Assembly (NCBI GenBank): GCA_013042925.1
Contig: JABDPH010000237.1
Span: forward strand, 1 to 7,471
Direction: 5' to 3'
Origin: Eudoraea sp.
Lineage (GTDB): Bacteria > Bacteroidota > Bacteroidia > Flavobacteriales > Flavobacteriaceae
DNA: 7,471 nt
Positions 1-6,601 of this stretch are shown here, in pieces. The position numbers and the translations under genes were made by a program. The notes under the pieces are model-generated. The model was not told the DNA's origin. It did not search any database and worked only from the letters and a program-made list of their open reading frames with translations. Each line of letters opens with the position of its first letter. Within the stretch, counting starts at the first letter, position 1.

Positions 1-348
1 ATAAATATATGGTTCCACTTCTGGCAATTGGCCATATTGCTCGTAGAGCCAGGCAAAGATTGAAGTAATGACTACCGCGGGAAAAATAAAACAAATCCCC
101 GCCACGAACAATCCTTTCCAGCCGGCACGTTCGTGTCCGCAATGCATGGTCATTTCAGTTGAATTGGGTCCGGGAATTAAATTTGTTGCCCCAATAAGGT
201 CCAGAAAGTGTTCTTGGGTCATCCACTTTCTTTTTTTAACTACTTCATCTTCCATCATGGCAATATGGGCAGCAGGACCACCAAAAGCAATGCTTCCTAA
301 CTTAAAAAACAATGTCGCAATTTCTACAAGTTTTTTTCTTTGGGACAT
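1..348 (-). CDS. chrA: Chromate transporter ChrA family protein, N-terminal part (runs off window)
   Basis: This is the first 116 codons of a CHR-family inner-membrane transporter, read on the minus strand from an ATG at 346-348 and still open at base 1. Characterised family members export chromate using a chemiosmotic gradient; this protein's substrate is inferred from the family only. Visible hallmarks are the N-terminal segment FFKLGSIAFGGPAAHIAMME (residues 14-33) with the conserved FGGP, the W42 region, and the NLIPGPNSTEM motif (56-66) that follows LIGAT. A hydrophobic helix then begins at about residue 79 (LFVAGICFIFPAVVITSIF). Long-chain ChrA proteins are roughly 400 residues with two homologous halves, so most of the protein lies left of the window. 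It is 65 bp downstream of the YfcC-like carrier on the same strand and could be read from that gene's promoter. The start fits family alignments; the sequence before it is AT-rich with no clear Shine-Dalgarno. Family assignment is secure; the exact ion is not. Confidence 0.9.
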   Translation of the reverse strand, partial: MSQRKKLVEIATLFFKLGSIAFGGPAAHIAMMEDEVVKKRKWMTQEHFLDLIGATNLIPGPNSTEMTMHCGHERAGWKGLFVAGICFIFPAVVITSIFAWLYEQYGQLPEVEPYIY

Positions 349-394
349 TATAAATCCAGTTCAATTCTATGTTATTTATTGATTTTTTAGTTTG

Positions 395-413
395 AAAAAT
401 CTAACTATTAGAT
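395..413 (-). terminator. Possible weak intrinsic terminator after the YfcC-like gene
   Basis: On the minus strand, right after the TAG stop of the carrier gene (414-416), the sequence reads ATCTAA-TAG-TTAGAT followed by a run of T. This gives a 6-bp stem (399-404 with 408-413), a 3-nt loop and a T5 tail (395-399 on the plus strand). The stem is very AT-rich, so termination is probably inefficient, and read-through into chrA is plausible. Confidence 0.35.
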
Positions 414-1748
414 CTACAAGTTAATAAATATGGCCACCACTAGGGCTATCGCACTGAGGATCATTATTACCGAAATGAGTTTTAAAGCAAATTTAAACCA
501 GATATCAAAGGAGATCCCTGCTATAGCCAAAACAGCCATTAAACCTCCATTGGTAGGGATGATCAGATCCGTCATCACGGCACCATATTGATAGGCCAGT
601 ACACATACCTGCCTGGAAATCCCTATGAGATCAGACAAAGGAGCCAATATGGGCATCGTTAAAACAGCCTGGCCCGAGTAGCTGGGCACAACAAAATGAA
701 GTAACGATTGAGACACCATCATGGAAATGGCCGACAAGCTTTTGGGAAGATATTGCATAGGAGTAAAGAGGCCGTATATAATGCTGTCAATAATCATCCC
801 CCGCTCAAGGATTATGGAAATACTGCTTGATAAGCCAACTATCATTGAGGCAAAAATCATGGCTTTAAAACCTTCAATATAAGCCCTACTTGTGCCATTT
901 ACTCCAAGCTTACCAATCAACCCCACCACTAAGGCAAGTATAAAAAACTCGGCAGACATTTCATTAAATCCCCAATTGTGCTGTAATATGCCTATAATTA
1001 AAATCACAAATGCCATTCCTACTAATCCGAGGATTATAGCACTTCGGGGATTCAGTTTCTTTTTTTCAAGAACCTGTTCTTCTTCTTCAAGTACCTTGTT
1101 CTTATTGGCATATCTAATCACCATAAACATCCATAGGCAAAAAGCAATAGCCATTATAACTAAACGGAAACTACTACCCGATAAAAACTCAAGGCCTGTC
1201 TCTTTTTGTGCGATAACCACGGCAAAGGGGTTAATAGGACTAAATGCCGCTCCCAATATTGCAGAACCATAACTTATAGCAACTGCCACAAAAGAATTGT
1301 AACCCAGTCTGGATGATAGATACAGAAGCACAGGAGTCATAGCAATGATTTCTTCCTGTAACCCACTTAATGCTCCCCCGGCAAGAAAGGCCAGGGAAAC
1401 CACAATCAGAGCTATTTCTTCCTTTCCTTGCAAGAGCATCGTTAAAAATTCGATGCCGTCTTTTAAAGCTCCGGTTCTTTCTATAACATAAAAACTACCA
1501 CCAATTAAAAGTATAAGTGCAATTAAATCGGCTCTTTTAATAAACCCTTCCGGAATGGACATGAAAGTATCCCATACAGATACAGATGGCGCATCTATTT
1601 CCTGGTAGGAATTGTTTACAACACTAAGCTGATTGGTTTCCGGATTGATTACCCTCTGGTATTCGCCCTGGGGAATGATATAAGTTAATATCGCAGCAAA
1701 TAGAATAAACCCAATCATAATGACAAGGGCATTTGGGAAGTTTTTCAT
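414..1748 (-). CDS. YfcC family / C4-dicarboxylate-carrier-like (DcuC superfamily) membrane transporter
   Basis: A 444-residue polytopic inner-membrane carrier of the YfcC/DcuC type (Pfam DcuC-like family). Relatives move C4-dicarboxylates or amino acids such as arginine/ornithine, and the substrate here cannot be read from sequence. The first helix covers about residues 7-25 and is followed by the typical IIPQGEYQR segment (24-32), where family members commonly have a P-x-G-x-Y/F motif. A periplasmic loop and further helices follow. The re-entrant-type signature regions are LSGLQEEIIAMTPVLL (127-142), AFSPINPFAVVIAQ (168-181), VVPSYSGQAVLTMPILAPLSD (353-373) and GAVMTDLIIPTNGGLMAVL (389-407). 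A charged cytoplasmic linker lies at about 213-234 (KNKVLEEEEQVLEKKK) between the two halves. Length is close to the family norm of about 450-500, so it appears intact. It is the promoter-proximal gene ahead of chrA and is divergent from the CotH-like gene across a 194-bp spacer. Family call is firm; substrate is unknown. Confidence 0.85.
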   Translation of the reverse strand: MKNFPNALVIMIGFILFAAILTYIIPQGEYQRVINPETNQLSVVNNSYQEIDAPSVSVWDTFMSIPEGFIKRADLIALILLIGGSFYVIERTGALKDGIEFLTMLLQGKEEIALIVVSLAFLAGGALSGLQEEIIAMTPVLLYLSSRLGYNSFVAVAISYGSAILGAAFSPINPFAVVIAQKETGLEFLSGSSFRLVIMAIAFCLWMFMVIRYANKNKVLEEEEQVLEKKKLNPRSAIILGLVGMAFVILIIGILQHNWGFNEMSAEFFILALVVGLIGKLGVNGTSRAYIEGFKAMIFASMIVGLSSSISIILERGMIIDSIIYGLFTPMQYLPKSLSAISMMVSQSLLHFVVPSYSGQAVLTMPILAPLSDLIGISRQVCVLAYQYGAVMTDLIIPTNGGLMAVLAIAGISFDIWFKFALKLISVIMILSAIALVVAIFINL

Positions 1749-1914
1749 TTATTGGGAAGGTTTTAGGTTGATTTAGTCTAGAAAGTTAGCGATTATATTT
1801 TCTTTTCAGGAAGTTAGACTCTAAACATCCGTTGATTGCAGTTATTCTCAAATAGGAGTTGCAAATAAGCAGATGAGGTATCTCGAATCCATAGTATGTT
1901 GAAATTTAATTGAT

Positions 1915-1922
1915 TATATTTA
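1915..1922 (+). promoter_or_regulatory. Possible Bacteroidota -7 element for the CotH-like gene
   Basis: TATATTTA matches the Bacteroidota -7 consensus TAnnTTTG at seven of eight positions and lies 20 nt before the ATG at 1943. No well-spaced -33 TTG was found (the nearest, in GTTG at 1898-1901, is only about 13 nt upstream), so this is a weak call in AT-rich DNA. Confidence 0.25.
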
Positions 1923-1942
1923 AAAAGGCTGAAAATAGAATT

Positions 1943-3001
1943 ATGAAAAGCCAAACAATACTTATCTTTCTTCTTCTTAATTTGTCGTTGGGTCATTTTA
2001 TGTTATCCCAGCAAGCTGTTAGCACTGGTTTTAATGAAACCACGGAGCTATTTAAAGATCAGGAAGAATTTTCTATAAGACTAAAATTCTCTACCAAAAA
2101 CCTTAGATCGAACACCAATGATAGTACCTATATAGCGTCTACACTTTGGTACAAGGATGCGAGAGATCTATGGGATTCCATCAATATAAAGCTTAGAGCC
2201 CGTGGAAATTTCAGGCGTAATAACTGTTATTACGTTCCATTGCGAATCAAAATAAAAAAATCTAAAGCAAAAGGGACAATCTTTGAAGGAAACAAAAAGC
2301 TCAAGGTTGTTCTTCCATGTCTGGAGGGTAGAAATGGCAATGACTATGTTCTAAAGGAGTATTTGGCCTACAAGTTATATGAAGATATTTCGCCCTATCA
2401 TTTTAAAACCAGATTGGTGGATCTCGAATTTCTTGAAGAGAAAGGACAACGAATAAAAGAGCACAGGATCCAGGGCTTTCTCATTGAGGATATTGATAAT
2501 GTTGCCGAACGTGTAAATGGAAAGCAAATAAAAAGGATTATACATCCTTTACAGCATGATGCTCTTTTCGCGGTGGAAAATGCATTTTTTGAATACATGA
2601 TAGGAAATACGGATTATTCTTCAAGGGTTCAACACAATCAACGACTTTTGTTTATTGATGATAAGATTATTTCGGTTCCTTACGATTTTGATATGTCAGG
2701 GTTCGTGAATACGCATTACGCAACAGTGTCTAATATCCAGAACATACCTTCACAAATAGATCAAGTTACACAACGCGCATACAAAGGTTATATGAGGGAT
2801 GAAGAAGTATTCCAAAAAGTACGGCAGACCTACCTTGATCACAAAGAACGAATTTTTGCCCTAATGGATGAGTTAAAAATCTATTTTCGGGACCCCGCCC
2901 AGCTGTCCACGGCTGAAGATTTTATAACGTCTTTTTTTAAAATTCTTGAGGATGATAAAAAATTTGAGAGGAATATAATTAACCGCATCAGGGTTAAATA
3001 A
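1943..3001 (+). CDS. Secreted protein resembling CotH-type atypical kinases
   Basis: A 352-residue protein with an N-terminal hydrophobic signal (residues 5-20, cleavage near LSQQ), so probably periplasmic or exported. I chose the ATG at 1943; the reading frame is open to a TTG at 1910, but that adds residues ahead of a normal signal peptide. The order of motifs resembles CotH-family kinases: RARGN (85-89) followed by a basic strand PLRIKIKKSK (99-108), then VLKEYLAYKLYE (136-147), GNTDYS (221-226) with HN (231-232), and VPYDFDMSG (245-253). By analogy D224 could be the catalytic-loop Asp, N232 a metal-binding Asn, and D248 or D250 the DFG-like Asp. CotH proteins in Bacillus phosphorylate spore-coat proteins; here no substrate is known. 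Similar proteins are common but uncharacterised in Bacteroidota (from memory). It stands alone, with an opposing gene downstream. The CDS call is strong; the kinase link is inference from motifs. Confidence 0.8.
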   Translation: MKSQTILIFLLLNLSLGHFMLSQQAVSTGFNETTELFKDQEEFSIRLKFSTKNLRSNTNDSTYIASTLWYKDARDLWDSINIKLRARGNFRRNNCYYVPLRIKIKKSKAKGTIFEGNKKLKVVLPCLEGRNGNDYVLKEYLAYKLYEDISPYHFKTRLVDLEFLEEKGQRIKEHRIQGFLIEDIDNVAERVNGKQIKRIIHPLQHDALFAVENAFFEYMIGNTDYSSRVQHNQRLLFIDDKIISVPYDFDMSGFVNTHYATVSNIQNIPSQIDQVTQRAYKGYMRDEEVFQKVRQTYLDHKERIFALMDELKIYFRDPAQLSTAEDFITSFFKILEDDKKFERNIINRIRVK

Positions 3002-3050
3002 CAGAATCAATTTCTTCAATTAGCAGGTTATAATGTCTTAACTTGAATTG

Positions 3051-3080
3051 GGGACAGGATCAGGGTAATTCTCCTGTTCT
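3051..3080. terminator. Possible hairpin between convergent genes
   Basis: The 77-bp gap between the convergent CotH-like and DUF6090 genes contains ACAGGA (3054-3059) and TCCTGT (3072-3077), pairing around a 12-nt loop. The stem can extend to 9 bp through G-U and G-C pairs (3051-3053 with 3078-3080). It has no good T-run on either side and overlaps the DUF6090 stop codon, so termination activity is doubtful. Confidence 0.25.
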
Positions 3081-3786
3081 AGTTATCCTTAAGTTCTATA
3101 TCAATTAACGCCAAAATTTCATCAATCTCGGTGATACCGGATTCATAGATTTCATCTTTTTCAATCATAACCTGAAGTAAAAGTTGAGTCAGGTTTTGAA
3201 ATTCCACAGAATAAATTTGTTCTGGTTCAATTACTTCGGCAGTAACAAAATTTACTGTTTTAGTTATACTGGGTGCGGCATAACCGATTACAATATCATA
3301 GTGAATATTCTCCATTCTGTTAATGTAATTATAGCGTTCTTCTAGCCATCTAATCCTATTGATGATACTTTGGTTTTGCAGGAGCTGTATTTCACCACTA
3401 TTTACCATAGTCTCGTAGATATTGCCTTTTCTGTCAAAATCGGAATATTTTGTAAGTTTGGCGGCTATAGCCCCAAGTGTATCTATTTTAGAACGGTCAT
3501 TGGTAAAAATAATTTCCTTAGCATATTCAAATTGGACCATGTAGCGATTGTTGTAGTCTATTTGATTTTTAATCAGCTCTTTATCTCCATTAATTTGCTC
3601 CCTGATATTCTTGTAGGTTCTTATTTCAGCGATTTTTTTTACCCTGTCTTCATTCCAGTTATCTACCTGAAAAGCAAGGGTAATACCTATCATTACCAGT
3701 AAAATTTCACCAATGGCATAAAGCAGGTATTTTTTTATGTTTTTCTCATGAATTAGTTGCTGTCTGAAACCTCTGAATAATTTCAT
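3079..3786 (-). CDS. DUF6090 family single-pass membrane protein
   Basis: A 235-residue protein with the N-terminal signature of the Bacteroidota DUF6090 family: a short basic leader (MKLFRGFRQQ), then KNIKKYLLYAIGEILLVMIG (15-34) running into TLAFQVDNWNE (36-46). One transmembrane helix spans about residues 20-39 and places the remaining 190 residues on one side of the inner membrane, probably the periplasm. That domain is rich in charged residues and predicted helix, including ERYNYINRMENIHYD (150-164) and an acidic end EKDEIYESGITEIDEILALI. The family function is unknown, and no catalytic motif is visible. DUF6090 genes often occur in several copies per genome (recalled, not tested here); only one is seen in this window. 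The gene is monocistronic in appearance, convergent with the CotH-like gene and divergent from the NTF2-like lipoprotein gene. The start ATG at 3784-3786 matches the expected family N-terminus. Confidence 0.8.
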   Translation of the reverse strand: MKLFRGFRQQLIHEKNIKKYLLYAIGEILLVMIGITLAFQVDNWNEDRVKKIAEIRTYKNIREQINGDKELIKNQIDYNNRYMVQFEYAKEIIFTNDRSKIDTLGAIAAKLTKYSDFDRKGNIYETMVNSGEIQLLQNQSIINRIRWLEERYNYINRMENIHYDIVIGYAAPSITKTVNFVTAEVIEPEQIYSVEFQNLTQLLLQVMIEKDEIYESGITEIDEILALIDIELKDN

Positions 3787-4075
3787 GTTGTATTTGTTTT
3801 TTAAGTTGATCTAAAAAATGCGAATCTTTATGAAATTACTAAAGTATTTTTGAGAACCAAAGTTTTGTTGGATGGTTTCATTTTAACCATGGACCTGACG
3901 AAATGAAGAATGATGAAATTATATAACCGACTATTTTGCTACGGTAAAAAAAGTACCACCTTCGGACAATAAAAAAGGGTCTTCATCCACCTTTACTATG
4001 ATTGATTATGCAAAAATTATATCCTTGTAGCACATTCCTTCGCAGGAAGACTTGCTTATATCTATTAACTAATTA
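3787..4075. other. Divergent intergenic spacer with a short open tract
   Basis: This 289-bp spacer separates two divergently transcribed genes and should carry both promoters. TATCCTTG at 4020-4027 resembles the TAnnTTTG -7 box and is 48 nt before the lipoprotein start. On the minus strand, TACTTTAG in the AAAGTA region near 3840-3847 resembles a -7 box for the DUF6090 gene. Neither has a well-spaced -33 element. The minus strand is also open for 25 codons at 3934-4008, ending in TAG at 3931-3933, without a start codon. I see no RNA gene, riboswitch or convincing repeat. Confidence 0.3.
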
Positions 4076-4588
4076 ATGAAACACATGAAAAAAGTTATTC
4101 TCTTATTTACTGCTATCGTATTTCTTGCAAGTTGTCAGGAAAAAGTACAGGAACCAAAGGCACCTATGCCGGATCCGAATATGGAAAAATTCCATAAGAA
4201 TGTAGAAACCACAAAGGCTTTTTTGGAGGCATTTTCCAACAATGACTCCCTTAACTTTGGGCAATATGTTACAGATGATTTTATCTGGTCACCGCCCAGT
4301 GTGGGGAGCGACTCCTTGCCCAGAGCTACCTGGGAAGAGGCTATGAAAGGTTTTATGAAAGGGTATAATGATAAAAAATTAACCAATGCGCAGTATTTTG
4401 CCGGCTTGGGAGACGATCAAAAGCCCAATGGCGATGTCCGAGTTTACGGACTTTGGGAATCGGTAAATGCCGAAACTGGAAAAGACTCCAGATTAAAATA
4501 TTATGCAGTCTACTTTTTTAATGATGAAGGCAAAATTATACATTCGGCAGAATGGTATGACACAGCTGATCTGACTAAAGAATTCTAG
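4076..4588 (+). CDS. NTF2-like / SnoaL-like lipoprotein
   Basis: A 170-residue exported lipoprotein. The N-terminus has basic residues, a hydrophobic core and a lipobox FLASC with Cys20 as the lipidated residue, followed by a proline-rich spacer (KAPMPDPN, 28-35). The mature part looks like a single NTF2-like cone-fold domain of the SnoaL type. It has a helical start NVETTKAFLEAFSNND (42-57), then YVTDDFIWSPPS (64-75), a mid helix RATWEEAMKGFMKGYND (83-99), and strands VRVYGLWESV (121-130), LKYYAVYFFNDEGKI (140-154) and HSAEWYD (156-162). Proteins with this fold include small isomerases/cyclases and many ligand-binding proteins with no known reaction. The order F-x-x-x-D/E-G-K-I at the end is typical. 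No specific catalytic residue can be assigned. A second in-frame ATG at 4085 would leave the signal intact, so the exact start is uncertain by three codons. Single gene, closed by a strong terminator. Confidence 0.75.
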   Translation: MKHMKKVILLFTAIVFLASCQEKVQEPKAPMPDPNMEKFHKNVETTKAFLEAFSNNDSLNFGQYVTDDFIWSPPSVGSDSLPRATWEEAMKGFMKGYNDKKLTNAQYFAGLGDDQKPNGDVRVYGLWESVNAETGKDSRLKYYAVYFFNDEGKIIHSAEWYDTADLTKEF

Positions 4589-4641
4589 GATTACTTCACA
4601 TATTCCCAGGGCATTGTATCCTTAGGAGTTTTTTCAAACAG

Positions 4642-4673
4642 AAAATCCGACTTTTACTAAAAGTCGGATTTTT
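4642..4673. terminator. Strong bidirectional intrinsic terminator
   Basis: A perfect 14-bp inverted repeat, AAAATCCGACTTTT (4642-4655) and AAAAGTCGGATTTT (4659-4672), encloses a 3-nt loop ACT. It ends in T5 (4669-4673) on the plus strand and in T4 on the minus strand. It lies 53 nt after the lipoprotein stop and 40 nt after the stop of the opposing TerB-like gene, so it probably terminates both transcripts. Confidence 0.88.
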
Positions 4674-4712
4674 AATTTTATTCTTTGCAATAAACTATAA
4701 CACCGGGTTTAC

Positions 4713-5048
4713 CTAATCAAGCGCAGATTCAATATCTATTCCCGCTTCCAGGAGAATATTAAAAACAAGGCGGTATTCATCTTCGCTAAATTCTCCGTCG
4801 GCATTAGCCATCTCACTCAACATTACACCTAATGCATGTTTTTTATTCTCTGGCATGGCCTTGAGAACTTGCATGCATTCCTTGGCTGTTATTTTTCTGG
4901 CTTCTTCTATGAGAATGCGGTCAAATTTTAAGATATCCATCAATTGGGTCAGGAAGTCAATTTCACTTTGACTGACTTTTCCATCTACCAGAATAACCTC
5001 ATCAATGGCTTTTACTATGGCTAATTTTTCAGCTAAATTGAATTTCAT
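4713..5048 (-). CDS. TerB-like small acidic helical protein
   Basis: A 111-residue protein without signal peptide or membrane segment, so cytoplasmic. It has the TerB / tellurite-resistance-like fold signature: two similar helical halves, each with an acidic D-G-x-(3-5)-E motif. The first is AIDEVILVDGKVSQSE (14-29), with D16, D22 and E29. The second is MLSEMANADGEFSEDE (76-91), with E79, D84, E89 and E91. In TerB-type domains these acidic residues bind divalent metal. The name comes from tellurite-resistance operons, but stand-alone TerB-like proteins are widespread and mostly uncharacterised, and no other ter gene is present here, so tellurite resistance should not be assumed. It forms its own unit, divergent from the GH144 gene across 165 bp and convergent with the NTF2-like gene. 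The length is at the short end for a single TerB domain (usually about 110-150). No truncation is evident. Confidence 0.75.
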   Translation of the reverse strand: MKFNLAEKLAIVKAIDEVILVDGKVSQSEIDFLTQLMDILKFDRILIEEARKITAKECMQVLKAMPENKKHALGVMLSEMANADGEFSEDEYRLVFNILLEAGIDIESALD

Positions 5049-5213
5049 TATTTCTCTTTCTATAATTGATATGATTATTTTTTTCTAATAAATTATGATA
5101 TACAAGGTAATCAAAAAAAGTCATTCTTACATCCTTTTCAACTGCATTCCTACAAGAAGAACAATAGACAAAGTTTTTGTACCTTATCAAATAAAAATTC
5201 CCAATAGCATAGC

Positions 5214-6590
5214 ATGTTATATAAATTTTTCATCCCTTGGGCCGTAACCATGCTTTGTATATTCTTACTTCTAAGCTGCGATAATCAGAAATCTATTGAG
5301 GTTAAGGAAAATAATTCTGCTATGGAGACTGAATCTTCTTTCACAGATGCGGAATTGTTAGATATGGTTCAGCAACAGACATTTAACTATTTCTGGGAAG
5401 GGGCAGAACCTGTTTCGGGTCTGGCCAGGGAACGTTTTCATACAGATAATAACTATCCTAACCATTCCAAAGATATTATAACTTCTGGGGGATCGGGTTT
5501 TGGGTTGATGGCCATCCTTGTTGGTGTTGAGCGAGGCTTTATAAGCAAGGACGAAGCTATTGAACGGTATACAAAGATCATTGATTTCCTTGAAAATGCT
5601 GATCGTTTTCACGGAGCCTGGCCGCATTGGTTAAATCCGGATGGTACGGTTTATCCTTTTAGTCCAGCTGATAATGGAGGTGACCTTGTAGAAACGGCCT
5701 TTTTAGTGCAGGGTTTGCTAACAGTTAAGGAGTATATGAATGATTCTTTACCAGAAGAAAAAGAGCTGGCAGCGAGGATTACTAAACTATGGGAAGAAGT
5801 TGAATGGGATTGGTATACCAGAGGCGGAGAGGAAGTACTTTACTGGCATTGGAGCCCGCAATATGGATGGGAAATGAACTTTGCAATTGGTGGTTACAAT
5901 GAATGTCTTGTACTCTATGTGCTGGCAGCAGCGTCACCAACTCATGGAATTGAAAAAAAAGTATATGATAACGGATGGGCCAGGGCGGGTGCTATTCTTA
6001 ATGATACCACCTTTTATGGTTTGGATACGGAATTAGACCATTATGAGTTCAGTAATGACCCGGTAGGTCCTTTGTTTTGGGCGCATTATTCTTACTTAGG
6101 ATTGGATCCTAACGGCCTGCAGGACCAATTTGCGGATTATTTGAAATTAAATACCAATCATGCATTGATCCATTACGCTTATTGTGTAGACAACCCAATG
6201 GATTTTGAAGGATACGGTAAAAATCAGTGGGGGCTAACTTCCAGCTATTCAATGGCAGGTTATGCAGGACACCAACCAACCAATGATCTTGGAGTAATTT
6301 CACCAACGGCAGCATTATCTTCTATGCCATATACTCCGGAAGAAAGCATCGATTTTTTAAGACAATTGTATACGAAACAGGACTCGCTTATAGGGATATA
6401 CGGACCGTATGATGCATATAGTAATGAGTATAATTGGTATCTGCCCAGATATCTGGCCATAGATCAGGGACCCATTCCGGTAATGATAGAGAACTACAGA
6501 TCTGGTCTGTTATGGAGTTTATTCATGAATAATGAAGACGTGCAAAACGGCTTGAGAAAATTGAATTTCACTAGTCCTTATTTGCAATAA
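5214..6590 (+). CDS. GH144 / 'glucoamylase family' lipoprotein, probable endo-beta-1,2-glucanase
   Basis: A 458-residue exported lipoprotein of the Glycoamylase domain family (Pfam PF10091), which corresponds to glycoside hydrolase family 144. Characterised GH144 members cleave beta-1,2-glucans to short sophoro-oligosaccharides. The lipobox LLLSC places the lipidated Cys at residue 22, with a short linker to about residue 42. The rest is predicted as an (alpha/alpha)6 barrel. Recognisable conserved segments are QQTFNYFWEGAEP (54-66), TSGGSGFGLMAI (90-101), DNGGDLVETAFL (153-164), the GGYNE loop (226-230), FWAHYSYLGLDP (288-299), NQWGLT (337-342), PTAALSSMPYTPEES (364-378) and AIDQGPIPVMIENYR (415-429). 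Acidic residues in the DNGGDLVE and GYNE segments face the cleft in this fold and are candidate catalytic or substrate-binding residues; assignments need structural comparison. Length and ends look complete. It is followed after 11 bp by an EEP hydrolase gene, probably co-transcribed. The domain name 'glucoamylase' is historical, and starch is not the expected substrate. Confidence 0.88.
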   Translation: MLYKFFIPWAVTMLCIFLLLSCDNQKSIEVKENNSAMETESSFTDAELLDMVQQQTFNYFWEGAEPVSGLARERFHTDNNYPNHSKDIITSGGSGFGLMAILVGVERGFISKDEAIERYTKIIDFLENADRFHGAWPHWLNPDGTVYPFSPADNGGDLVETAFLVQGLLTVKEYMNDSLPEEKELAARITKLWEEVEWDWYTRGGEEVLYWHWSPQYGWEMNFAIGGYNECLVLYVLAAASPTHGIEKKVYDNGWARAGAILNDTTFYGLDTELDHYEFSNDPVGPLFWAHYSYLGLDPNGLQDQFADYLKLNTNHALIHYAYCVDNPMDFEGYGKNQWGLTSSYSMAGYAGHQPTNDLGVISPTAALSSMPYTPEESIDFLRQLYTKQDSLIGIYGPYDAYSNEYNWYLPRYLAIDQGPIPVMIENYRSGLLWSLFMNNEDVQNGLRKLNFTSPYLQ

Positions 6591-6601
6591 ATATTCAATC
6601 T

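Noticed and set aside
68..382. 104-codon plus-strand frame
   Set aside because: It lies opposite the ChrA N-terminal region, whose minus-strand translation carries clear family motifs; the plus frame has no recognisable features.
381..401. Inverted repeat GATTTTT / AAAAATC upstream of chrA
   Set aside because: A 7-bp AT-only-core stem in AT-rich DNA, overlapping the more plausible hairpin at 399-413; not distinguishable from chance.
892..1272. 126-codon plus-strand frame
   Set aside because: Antisense shadow inside the YfcC-like carrier gene; low-complexity composition arising from hydrophobic codons read in reverse.
1910..1942. TTG start giving an 11-residue longer CotH-like protein
   Set aside because: The ATG at 1943 begins a normal signal peptide, and the extension would overlap the likely promoter element at 1915-1922.
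1814..1996. 60-codon minus-strand frame
   Set aside because: Overlaps the signal-peptide region of the CotH-like gene and its promoter region, and shows no domain or signal; most likely chance.
3370..3702. 110-codon plus-strand frame
   Set aside because: Antisense to the DUF6090 gene, whose N-terminal signature is clear on the minus strand.
4713..5048. Tellurite resistance determinant
   Set aside because: Only a TerB-like domain is present with no terA/C/D/E/Z partners in the window, so the phenotype name is not supported.
6109..6460. Two overlapping minus-strand frames of 66-68 codons
   Set aside because: Both are antisense to conserved GH144 motifs and have no recognisable protein features.
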